A stretch of 64,000 nt of DNA from SCBR16-9 sp964537975 (lineage in GTDB: Bacteria > Hydrogenedentota > Hydrogenedentia > Hydrogenedentales > SCBR16-9). The translations under genes were made by a program, and so were the position numbers. The DNA is taken from positions 124,001-188,000 of the forward strand of contig CAZIDP010000002.1 of the NCBI GenBank assembly GCA_964537975.1, given 5' to 3'. The notes under the pieces are model-generated. The model was not told where the DNA came from and made no database searches. It saw only the letters and a program-made list of their open reading frames with translations. Of this stretch, positions 36,856 to 45,041 are shown in pieces. Numbering within the stretch: position 1 is the stretch's first letter; every line of letters starts with the position of its first letter.

Positions 36856-39264
36856 ATGTTTATGCGATGCAAAATGCGAGTCGTGTTTTTTGTTACTCTG
36901 GCTGTAATCCAGGCTTACCAGTTAATGGCAGATACTAATGATTACGGCCAAGTAACCTTGATGCGTGATGCGCAGGGTGTGCCACATATCTTTGCAGATA
37001 ACGATTCAGATGCAATTTATGGGCTGGGTTACGCTACAGCACAGGACAGGCTTTTTCAAATGACCTTAAATTTACGTGTCATTCAAGGCCGACTGGCAGA
37101 AACTTTGGGGGATATACCGTTGCAAGGAGGCAGTAATACCGCGGCAACTTTGGACCGAAAAATGCGGATCTTTGGTTATTATAAAAACGCGCATAAAGTG
37201 TATGCAGAGATTGATCATCAAACACGAAAACTATTGCAAGCTTATGCGGCAGGAGTAAATGCTTACATTGTGGAGCTGGGAGATAATTTACCAAAATTAT
37301 TCGATGATTATCACATTGAGCTGGAAATGTGGAGTCCCGCGGATTGTATTGCATCCTGGTATCAATTGGCACGTTTTTTTGGAGGTGAAGGCCTGCATGC
37401 TACATTGCAATATCATCAGCAACAGGAAATAGCGTCTGGTAAATTGAATGATGATGATCCAAGAATGTTAGCGCACCGATCAGGTCTCTTGGTCGATGAT
37501 GACGCCGCAGTGATTCAACGTTCCGATGTGGATGATGCCTGGGTAGCAGCAATAGAGCAATTCTTACAGGAGCACAAATTGATGCGTATTGATGAAAATC
37601 CCAGGGAAACCACACCCAGCTTCAGTCATGCCTGGGTTGTTGGCGGAGAAAAAAGTGGTACGGGTAGCGCTGTGTTATTCAGTGATCCACAGACACCGGT
37701 CCGCAACCCCTCTTTGCTATATGAATTTCATGTGCAAGGTGAAACCTTCAACACACGAGGGGTTGGGGTGGCAGGAAGCCCGGTATTGTTGATTGGCTGG
37801 AATGAGCATGTCGCCTGGGGTATGACGGCGTTGGCAGCAGACCAGGCAGATCAGTTTTTTTTACGAACCGACCCTGATAGACCAAATGCTTACGAGGTAG
37901 ATGGCGAATGGCAAGAGATGACAGTTCGCACTGAAACCATCAAGATTAAAGGGGGGATTGACGAAGACTTTGTTATATGTGAAACACGATTTGGCCCAGT
38001 TGTTACGTCCCTGGCTCATGGTGTCAGGACAGGAGAAGAAGTGGCATTGAAGCGGGTTCCCCAGGCCGATGATGGGCACGACACGCTCCAGGGGGCATTT
38101 GCCATGATGCGCTCTCGTTCGGTTGTAGAATTTATTGAAGCGATAGAAGGCTGGCGATTCCCCAGTGCCAATGCCGTCTTTGGTGATCGTGATGGTAATA
38201 TTGGCTATACCCTGGTAGGCGCATTTCCTGTTCGCTCACCACATGCCGAAGGTGGGGGGCGTCTAACACAATATGGCTGGGAATCCAATCATGACTGGCA
38301 GGGTATTCTACCTGCGAGTCTGGCTCCTCGTATGACAAATCCCACCCGAGGCTACATCTTCACAGCCAATCATAGACCAATTGCTTCCTTTTATCCCTTG
38401 GACGTATTGGTTGGTTCAGTCACTCCGGGAGACAGCTTGCGCTCCTGGCGTCTGCGGCAGTTGATGGAAGATCAAGAACACATCACGCCGGAAATGGTGA
38501 AGGAAATACATTACGATACGGTAAATCCTGCCAGAAAAGCGATTGTTGAAATCGGATTATCACTTCGAGACAGGAATGTGGCGTTATCCGCTGATGCCAT
38601 GAAAGCATTGGAAGTTCTTGAACTATGGCATGCCGCAGGGGCACGCAGTGCAAAAGACCAACCCGGGTATCCTGTGGCGGCCAGTATCGACCTGATGTTT
38701 CGGATTGTTCAGACATCATTATCCTTGGAATACGGTGGTGGCCAGTCTGGATTGGTAAAATTTTTGCGTGACATCTCAGACAAAATGGACACGGATGCCT
38801 ATGTGCCGACAGATGATGTCATTTCGTATATTGATTCCAATCTGGCACAGGCTTGGCGTTCAGGCAGAAACACTATTACTGATGCACGATCACAAGAAGC
38901 CCCACAACGCGGTGCCAGAGGCGCACAGGAAGCTTCCCCTGGAGCTAAGCGACTCGAATATTTTGCAACCTTGTATGGGCTGGGTTCATTAAATCCCACA
39001 CGTGATGTGCCCGTCCCCGAATTAACATGCACTGATGTGAATACGATTCGTTCTCAGGAAGGTCAGGCATTTTCCATGTGGGTACCGTTACATGATGTCG
39101 ATTCGGCGTTGTCTGTTTTACCTGTGAGCAACACGGAGAATCCTGATGATGATCACTATCTGGCCTACCTGGATGCTTGGAGTAGTGGCGACATGCATCC
39201 TGCGCCCATCACACGTGCTGCGGTAGAAAAGATAGCCGTAAAGTCTGTTGTTTTAAATAAATGA
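36856..39264 (+). CDS. Penicillin acylase family protein (Ntn hydrolase)
   Basis: An 802-aa exported acylase of the penicillin amidase/AHL-acylase group. The N-terminus (MFMRCKMRVVFFVTLAVIQAYQLMA) is a signal peptide. The alpha part holds GVPHIFADNDSDAIYGLGYATAQDR. The alpha/beta junction reads FSHAWVVGG, with Ser257 (AGT) as the expected autocatalytic nucleophile, and ends with a typical QAFSMWVPLHDVDSALSVLPVSNTEN region. Next come SDPQTPVRNPSLLYEFHV and GWNEHVAWGMTA. So, unlike the neighbour at 31072, it keeps the key Ser. It is in a locus with an esterase, an acyltransferase and an HbpS protein. Possible jobs: cleaving acyl-homoserine lactones, N-acyl amino acids or cell-wall-derived amides. 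Confidence 0.9.
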   Translation: MFMRCKMRVVFFVTLAVIQAYQLMADTNDYGQVTLMRDAQGVPHIFADNDSDAIYGLGYATAQDRLFQMTLNLRVIQGRLAETLGDIPLQGGSNTAATLDRKMRIFGYYKNAHKVYAEIDHQTRKLLQAYAAGVNAYIVELGDNLPKLFDDYHIELEMWSPADCIASWYQLARFFGGEGLHATLQYHQQQEIASGKLNDDDPRMLAHRSGLLVDDDAAVIQRSDVDDAWVAAIEQFLQEHKLMRIDENPRETTPSFSHAWVVGGEKSGTGSAVLFSDPQTPVRNPSLLYEFHVQGETFNTRGVGVAGSPVLLIGWNEHVAWGMTALAADQADQFFLRTDPDRPNAYEVDGEWQEMTVRTETIKIKGGIDEDFVICETRFGPVVTSLAHGVRTGEEVALKRVPQADDGHDTLQGAFAMMRSRSVVEFIEAIEGWRFPSANAVFGDRDGNIGYTLVGAFPVRSPHAEGGGRLTQYGWESNHDWQGILPASLAPRMTNPTRGYIFTANHRPIASFYPLDVLVGSVTPGDSLRSWRLRQLMEDQEHITPEMVKEIHYDTVNPARKAIVEIGLSLRDRNVALSADAMKALEVLELWHAAGARSAKDQPGYPVAASIDLMFRIVQTSLSLEYGGGQSGLVKFLRDISDKMDTDAYVPTDDVISYIDSNLAQAWRSGRNTITDARSQEAPQRGARGAQEASPGAKRLEYFATLYGLGSLNPTRDVPVPELTCTDVNTIRSQEGQAFSMWVPLHDVDSALSVLPVSNTENPDDDHYLAYLDAWSSGDMHPAPITRAAVEKIAVKSVVLNK

Positions 39265-39320
39265 AGCAAGCGACATAAAAAACTCATAAGTTTAAATTCA
39301 ATACAATAGTGAACTGATTT

Positions 39321-41132
39321 TCAATTCACCTGAATATTTGATGCTTCACGGCTTTCGTGCTGGTCCATCTTTGCGACCACAAATTGAAACTGGCGCTGAT
39401 ATAATCCCTGGTATAAGCCTTTGTACTTGATTAGTTCCTGATGAGTACCAGATTCGACAAGCTTTCCTGACTGCAATACTATAATACTGTCAGCACTTAT
39501 AATGGTAGAGAGACGGTGGGCAATAATAAATGTTGTTTTACCCACCATCAGACGTTCCATGGCATCTTGTATTAACTCCTCTGATTCCGAGTCCAGAGCT
39601 GAGGTAGGCTCATCAAGTATAATAATACGCGGGTTCGTCAGAAATGCGCGAGCAATAGTGATTCGCTGCTTCTGTCCCCCGGAAAGAAAACCGCCGCGTT
39701 CACCGACTTCTGTGTTTAGTTTGTCAGGCAGCTCTTGTATGAATGACCAGGCATTCGCTGCCTTGCAGGCTTCAATCAAAGTCGGGTCATCGGCTTTCGG
39801 ACTGCCATATAAAATATTTTCCCGGATAGTCCCGCTGAAAAGTATCGGGTCTTGCAACACCATACCGATATGCTGTCGTAATGAATTAAGTTTCAAGTCA
39901 CGTACATTATGATCATCGATTAAAATCTGTCCGGAAGTAGGATCATAAAATCGTGGAATCATACTTATCAGCGTACTTTTACCCGAACCACTCGGTCCAA
40001 CGATGGCTATTCGTTGCCCCGGTTCAGCAGTAAAACTGATATCACGAAGTACGGGTTCATCAGGAGTATAGGCAAAGGAGACGTTTTCAAAAGTAACCTT
40101 CCCTGTAGCCTCTTCTAATTCGATAGCGTCATTTTTTTCGACAATGTCAGACTTCTGATCCATAATCTCGAAAATACGGTCCAACGCTGCCATGGAATTG
40201 GCAAATACCACATTCAATTCAGAAAGACGTTGTAAAGGCAAATACAACGGTCCCAGATACAAGGTAAATGCCACCAGTTGCCCTACTGTGAGTTCACCAT
40301 GAATAATCCGATAGCCACCATACATCAACACAATCAATGGAGCCAGATTCGTTAGAACACCAGTCACAAACATGTTTATGCTCTGGAAGAGATGAGTCAA
40401 CATTGCCTTGGAGAAAATGCGTTCGGAATCATTATAAAACCGCTTATCTTCACGGCCTTCCTGGGTGAATGCATGGACAACTACATTTCCCATTATTTTT
40501 TCACTGGCATTTCCAGAGAGATTCGCGATCTCCTCCTGTACCTGATAACTCGAGGATCTGATACGTCCTTGCAACTGATGAAAGAAAAATATGTAAATCG
40601 GGAATGTCGCCAATGCGACAAAGGTCAGTGACACATCTTTGTACAATAAGATTCCGACAATAACAATTATTGCTGTGCCATCCATCCAGACATTGGTCAG
40701 AGCACTTCCCACCAGGTTTTGTGTAAGTTGTATATCACTGATTAAGCGGCTGATAATTTCGCCAGATTTATTACGGCTGAAAAATGAAGTTGACATGCGC
40801 AAAATGTTGTAGTACAGGTCACAGCGCAAATCAAATACAGAACGATGTCCAGCTTTGGCAGCAAAATAATGCCGCACAAAGACCCATGGCCCAAAAACTG
40901 TTACCAGCAACAGCATCATACCGCCTATATAAAACAGAAGTTCATTCCATTTCTCATCGGCACTCATCTCTGCGTTCAGAAACACATCATCAATCAGATA
41001 CCCTATTATTAAAGGGATCATTAATGGCAGTGTAAACTTAACTATACCCCCTAATACAGCCAGAACGAGATAGTGGGTATACGGCTTAACGTATTTTAAA
41101 AACCGGAAAAAATTATTAGCTCTCTTTTCCAT
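39321..41132 (-). CDS. MsbA-like ABC exporter (fused TMD-NBD)
   Basis: A 603-aa homodimeric-type ABC exporter with six membrane helices (about 20-310) and one nucleotide-binding domain. Walker A is GPSGSGKST, the signature LSGGQKQRITIARA, Walker B IIILDEPTSALD and the switch His is in TFIIAHRLST. The IVGPSGSGKSTLISMIPRFYDPTSGQILIDDHNVRDL stretch is typical of MsbA, LmrA and related multidrug or lipid exporters. The stop is 56 bp from the stop of the penicillin acylase gene (convergent). It has no neighbour operon genes. MsbA-like lipid flippase versus drug exporter cannot be decided. Confidence 0.92.
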   Translation of the reverse strand: MEKRANNFFRFLKYVKPYTHYLVLAVLGGIVKFTLPLMIPLIIGYLIDDVFLNAEMSADEKWNELLFYIGGMMLLLVTVFGPWVFVRHYFAAKAGHRSVFDLRCDLYYNILRMSTSFFSRNKSGEIISRLISDIQLTQNLVGSALTNVWMDGTAIIVIVGILLYKDVSLTFVALATFPIYIFFFHQLQGRIRSSSYQVQEEIANLSGNASEKIMGNVVVHAFTQEGREDKRFYNDSERIFSKAMLTHLFQSINMFVTGVLTNLAPLIVLMYGGYRIIHGELTVGQLVAFTLYLGPLYLPLQRLSELNVVFANSMAALDRIFEIMDQKSDIVEKNDAIELEEATGKVTFENVSFAYTPDEPVLRDISFTAEPGQRIAIVGPSGSGKSTLISMIPRFYDPTSGQILIDDHNVRDLKLNSLRQHIGMVLQDPILFSGTIRENILYGSPKADDPTLIEACKAANAWSFIQELPDKLNTEVGERGGFLSGGQKQRITIARAFLTNPRIIILDEPTSALDSESEELIQDAMERLMVGKTTFIIAHRLSTIISADSIIVLQSGKLVESGTHQELIKYKGLYQGLYQRQFQFVVAKMDQHESREASNIQVN

Positions 41133-41407
41133 TGATATAACTCATTGAATACAGTTAAGGCGATTGGTGTAGCACAAAATTTTATTTAAAAAAATAAAAT
41201 GGCATAGACCAAATGCAGATAAGGAAGAAAAGTTAGCAGCAGTAAGTAAAGCACCACATTGGATTCAGTCTACCATATGCACGAATACAATCTATAATAT
41301 AAAGCAGTATTATCAGGATGCAGCACAATTTAATTCAATTAACAATCCTATTTTTTCTAATTACCAATCTAATAGACAAATATCAGTTTATTACTGCTGC
41401 GTTTTTG

Positions 41408-42709
41408 TTAACTGTCCTGTTTATTGGCCAAAAAATGCTTGTGAAGGTCCTCAATTTGTGAGTCATCCATAGATATCAATGATCCGAGAGACATTGCATT
41501 GATTAATGAGCGTGCGGTAAATTCTGCAACTTCAAGACGATCATAAGCTTCCAGAAGAGATGTTCCTGTAGCCATGATCGCATCATTCTCCAGTAGGATG
41601 ACCGGACATTCCTCGGAAATAACCGATGCCAGCTTGTGATCCTCGGAAAATTGCGAACCATATGGAAACTTGGGGACATCACGTAACATTATGTAACTTT
41701 CCGGTATGGTGCGGGTATCAAAGATTTTCTCTGTAACACAAAAAGCGGTGACATTGTGTGCTTGTGCCGATATTATTGATTTTATATGAGGGTGTTCTTC
41801 ATAAATAGTTTTGTGAAGCACAACGGATCGGCTCGGTAACTTACCTGCCTCACGCCTGCCTTCGTTCACAAGCACTATATCTTCTTCTTCGATATGTCGC
41901 CGATCGACACCAAAAGGTGTTATGAGGAATGAATCAGGTGTTAATCGGGTGGACAACGTGCCTTCTGTACTGGTCATGATGTGTTGTTCATAAGCGCGGT
42001 GTATGATCTCACACATGAACTTGCGTAATTTCTTCTCTTTGTTGCTGTGACGCTCCGGCGTGTATTCCGGCAGAAAATGACGATTATGTCGGAACATTTT
42101 GATCTGCTGGTCACTGAGCACTTTGTATTCACCAAGAATTTTAGCCTTGATTATCAGTCTGGCACAGAAGTCAAGGGTTTCGAAGCGCTGAAATGCTTGA
42201 AGCAGTGATTTACCCCCGCATACCACACCATGGTTCTCGAGTAAAACAACGTCATAGCCGCTCTCAAAAGTTTGCGCTATCTTTTCACCCAGCTCAGGAC
42301 TCCCCGGTAAGGCATAGGGTGCATAACCGACATTACCACATACTGCCTCTGCTTGCGGTAGAATGTGGGTGTTGGGAATCATCCGCACAATACTGAAAGC
42401 TACCAATGCAGCAGGATGGGCATGTATAATTGCCTTTATATCTGGACGCGCATTGTATATAGCCTTGTGGAATGGATACTCAGATGAAGGCCGGTGCAAG
42501 CCTCGAATTTCACCATTTGACTTGACGCGTACAATATCCTGCGGGCGAAGTGTGCCCTTATCAATTCCTGCGGGGCTGATCCACATATCGTTGTTGTCGT
42601 CCAAAATTGACATATTGCCACCCGAAGTAGTGGTCATTCCGCCTGAATAGACACGGCTCATAAACATACCAATTTGATCACAGGGATGCATCAATTCATA
42701 CTTCATCAT
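41408..42709 (-). CDS. Tandem class II aldolase/adducin protein, second domain degenerate
   Basis: A 433-aa cytoplasmic protein made of two class II aldolase-like domains. The first (about 1-215) keeps SSEYPFH (catalytic Glu and a His region), HAHP (zinc His pair) and ENHGVV (a third His); it should bind zinc and act as fuculose-, rhamnulose- or ribulose-phosphate aldolase/epimerase type. The second (about 225-433) aligns in fold but reads SRSVVLHK instead of SSEYPFH, SAQAHN instead of HAHP and ENDAIM instead of ENHGVV, so its metal and catalytic residues are lost. Two-domain members of this family are found in some PVC-like bacteria (recollection). Isolated gene. Confidence 0.85.
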   Translation of the reverse strand: MMKYELMHPCDQIGMFMSRVYSGGMTTTSGGNMSILDDNNDMWISPAGIDKGTLRPQDIVRVKSNGEIRGLHRPSSEYPFHKAIYNARPDIKAIIHAHPAALVAFSIVRMIPNTHILPQAEAVCGNVGYAPYALPGSPELGEKIAQTFESGYDVVLLENHGVVCGGKSLLQAFQRFETLDFCARLIIKAKILGEYKVLSDQQIKMFRHNRHFLPEYTPERHSNKEKKLRKFMCEIIHRAYEQHIMTSTEGTLSTRLTPDSFLITPFGVDRRHIEEEDIVLVNEGRREAGKLPSRSVVLHKTIYEEHPHIKSIISAQAHNVTAFCVTEKIFDTRTIPESYIMLRDVPKFPYGSQFSEDHKLASVISEECPVILLENDAIMATGTSLLEAYDRLEVAEFTARSLINAMSLGSLISMDDSQIEDLHKHFLANKQDS

Positions 42710-42861
42710 GGCAAATTATCCTTTATCTAAAATAAACGTATATTTTTCACTTGTCATATTCTGCAATTGAACCTTGGCTACTGGCAAGACAATTCATTAA
42801 CTTGTGGAGATATAATACCAGATAATGATGAACCAAAACATCAGCAAAAAGTGAGAATGAT

Positions 42862-43470
42862 ATGATTTGCGTCTTGAATTTGTTTTTTAACCAACGTATT
42901 TTGACAAAGTTTATGTATGGGTATTGCTTGTTAATATGCTTGTTATGTGGCTGTAACCAAAGCCCGCATGATGTTGTCGCACGAGGCGAAATTGATGTAT
43001 TGCTCGAAATGCTTGAGAAATCTCCAGAACGGGTTCATGAAACCAATCACCTCGGCAAAACGCCTTTACACTACGCAGTCAGCTATAAGCAAACAGAAGG
43101 TATGACATTACTTCTAAGAAACAATGCCGATGTTGACGCACAAGACATCACAGGTATGACTCCACTGCATGTCGCAGCCATGTTGGGACGTCATGATGAA
43201 GCAGTATTGCTGTTGGAGCATGGTGCCAACGTGCTGGTCGAAGATAAATTTGGAGACACACCGTTGCACACTGCCGCAATCCATGGTCAAGGACATATGG
43301 TTCCTGTTTTTTATCGTGCAGGCGTGACCTTAATCCATTCTAACGCTTCAGGTAAAACACCTCTTGATTTGGCAATTAAGCACAGACATGACCGTTTGGC
43401 AAGCATGCTGGCTGAGCGTATGCAGATTGAATTATCAAATTATATTACCCCATCAACAGATAACTCTTGA
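42862..43470 (+). CDS. Ankyrin-repeat lipoprotein
   Basis: A 202-aa protein with a hydrophobic leader ending in a lipobox, LLCGC (Cys31), so probably lipid-anchored. About four ankyrin repeats follow (KTPLHYAVSYKQTEGMTLLL, MTPLHVAAMLGRHDEAVLLL, DTPLHTAAIHGQGHMVPVFY, KTPLDLAIKHRHDRLASML) with the TPLH signature. Ankyrin stacks bind proteins; no catalytic part exists. It is 31 bp ahead of the DMT transporter gene, perhaps one unit. The start at 42862 gives a lengthy leader; the Met at codon 18 would give a very short one and has no ribosome site. Confidence 0.85.
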   Translation: MICVLNLFFNQRILTKFMYGYCLLICLLCGCNQSPHDVVARGEIDVLLEMLEKSPERVHETNHLGKTPLHYAVSYKQTEGMTLLLRNNADVDAQDITGMTPLHVAAMLGRHDEAVLLLEHGANVLVEDKFGDTPLHTAAIHGQGHMVPVFYRAGVTLIHSNASGKTPLDLAIKHRHDRLASMLAERMQIELSNYITPSTDNS

Positions 43471-43500
43471 TTTTTCATCTATGATGTTTGGCATTTCAAA

Positions 43501-44418
43501 ATGACAAGTGAAACAAAAGGTTTCATTTATCTGGTAATTGGGATCGCTCTTTGGAGTACCGCAGAAGTGGTTATCCGGAGTGTGAACGAGGTTGTTCCGC
43601 CCATTTTTCTGGCTTGGTTCCGTTTTACATTGGGCGGTGTGGTCTTGCTTGGGTTGTTACCCATGGAATTGAAACGTCGCAATCTGCGCATTACACCAAA
43701 AATAGTGCTACATGCAAGCTGGATGTCACTCCTCGGCATTGTGAGCTGCGGTATAACATTTCAAATGGCTTTAATACATGCGGGCGCTGGTGTAGTCGCG
43801 ACAACATTCGGAGCCGCTCCGGTCATGGTATTTGTTTTCTCACGCATTTTTTTGGGCGACCCCATGACATGGCCCCGATTTTTGGGTGTCGTTAGCGGTT
43901 TTATTGGTATTTGCGTATTGGCCTTGAGTCAGCAATCAGCGACTTTCAGCTACATAGGCCTTGGTTATACGCTCATAAACACATTGTGTTTTGCCTTGTT
44001 TACAGTTTTTGTTAAGAAGTATGCTGGCCAGTATGGAGGATTGCCCATTACGGCACTATGTTTCTTGTTTGGTGCGGTGTACATGTTCCCGTTAATATTC
44101 TGGGAAGGCAAAACCGAAATCATATCCAGTTGGTCTGCATTTGGAGAAGTGGCAATACCGGTTACCTATCTGGCCATTGGGACAACAGGCTTTGCTTATT
44201 TATTTTATTTCATGGGGTTGGAAAAGGTCGATGCAACCAGGGCAATCAGTGTTATTTTATTAAAGCCTCCTTTGGCCACCTTATTGGCCTGGCTGACATT
44301 GAGCGAGCAGATCACCTGGAATTTGGCTCTATCAATGATGTTGATTTTGGGCGGCTTGTACATGGTCAACCTAATGAGCCGCTTACAACTTTTGAAAAAG
44401 CTGAGGCACTTTACATAA
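43501..44418 (+). CDS. DMT/EamA-family transporter
   Basis: A 305-aa integral membrane protein with about ten hydrophobic helices in two repeated EamA halves. The first half starts GFIYLVIGIALWSTAEVVIRSVNEVVPPIFLAWFRFTLGG, and the second half starts SYIGLGYTLINTLCFALFTVFVKKYA. The conserved PPLATLLAWLTLSEQITWNLALSMMLILGGLYMV end is typical. Substrates of the family include amino acids, nucleobases and drugs. The ATG at 43501 has a poor ribosome site. It lies directly upstream of rnhA (94 bp) and after the ankyrin lipoprotein. Function beyond metabolite export/import cannot be read. Confidence 0.9.
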   Translation: MTSETKGFIYLVIGIALWSTAEVVIRSVNEVVPPIFLAWFRFTLGGVVLLGLLPMELKRRNLRITPKIVLHASWMSLLGIVSCGITFQMALIHAGAGVVATTFGAAPVMVFVFSRIFLGDPMTWPRFLGVVSGFIGICVLALSQQSATFSYIGLGYTLINTLCFALFTVFVKKYAGQYGGLPITALCFLFGAVYMFPLIFWEGKTEIISSWSAFGEVAIPVTYLAIGTTGFAYLFYFMGLEKVDATRAISVILLKPPLATLLAWLTLSEQITWNLALSMMLILGGLYMVNLMSRLQLLKKLRHFT

Positions 44419-44512
44419 CTGAATATAGTAATCAAAAAATTTTGCATACCATATTTTGTGTTTTTATACAGATTTCAGTAAGATAGTTGTACGCTTGGCA
44501 TGGAAAGTGAAA

Positions 44513-44977
44513 ATGGGAAACTCGAAATCAAAGACTGTCGTGATTCATACAGACGGTGGGTGTGAACCGAATCCAGGAGTTGGCGGATGGGCAGCAGTTT
44601 TGCAATATGGTGATTCTATCAAAGAATTGTCTGGTGCACATCCTGAGACCACCAACAACCGAATGGAAATGACGGCAGCGATTGAAGCCTTAACTGCACT
44701 GAAGCGGCCTTGTCATGTGCGTTTGCACACCGATTCAGAATATTTGAAACGGGGCATAACTGAATGGATGCCCAATTGGAAACGTAATAATTGGCAACGG
44801 GGCAAAAAACCTGTTAAGAATCTGGACCTCTGGATGACACTTGATAATTTGGTCAGTAAGCACACAATTGAATGGTGTTGGGTAAAGGGGCATGACGGAA
44901 ATGAACTGAATGAACGTTGTGATGAACTTGCAAGTGATGCAATTCGTGCATTACTCATACAACAGCAACAATGCTGA
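44513..44977 (+). CDS. rnhA: Ribonuclease HI
   Basis: Removes RNA from RNA/DNA hybrids, for example Okazaki primers and R-loops. 154 aa from the ATG at 44513; upstream codons from 44456 in the same frame have no family match. All four acidic residues are visible: Asp in HTDGGCEPNPG, Glu in NNRMEMTAA, Asp in HTDSEYLKRG and Asp in NERCDELA, with the catalytic-loop His in GHDGNE. PNWKRNNWQRGKKPVKNLDLW matches the basic handle region of E. coli-type RNase HI. The hybrid kinase gene follows 64 bp later. Confidence 0.94.
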   Translation: MGNSKSKTVVIHTDGGCEPNPGVGGWAAVLQYGDSIKELSGAHPETTNNRMEMTAAIEALTALKRPCHVRLHTDSEYLKRGITEWMPNWKRNNWQRGKKPVKNLDLWMTLDNLVSKHTIEWCWVKGHDGNELNERCDELASDAIRALLIQQQQC

Positions 44978-45041
44978 CTGGCACAAGAATAATTTTGCAG
45001 ATATACCTGTATAACGCATCAAGTGAGGTGCTGTATCTTCT

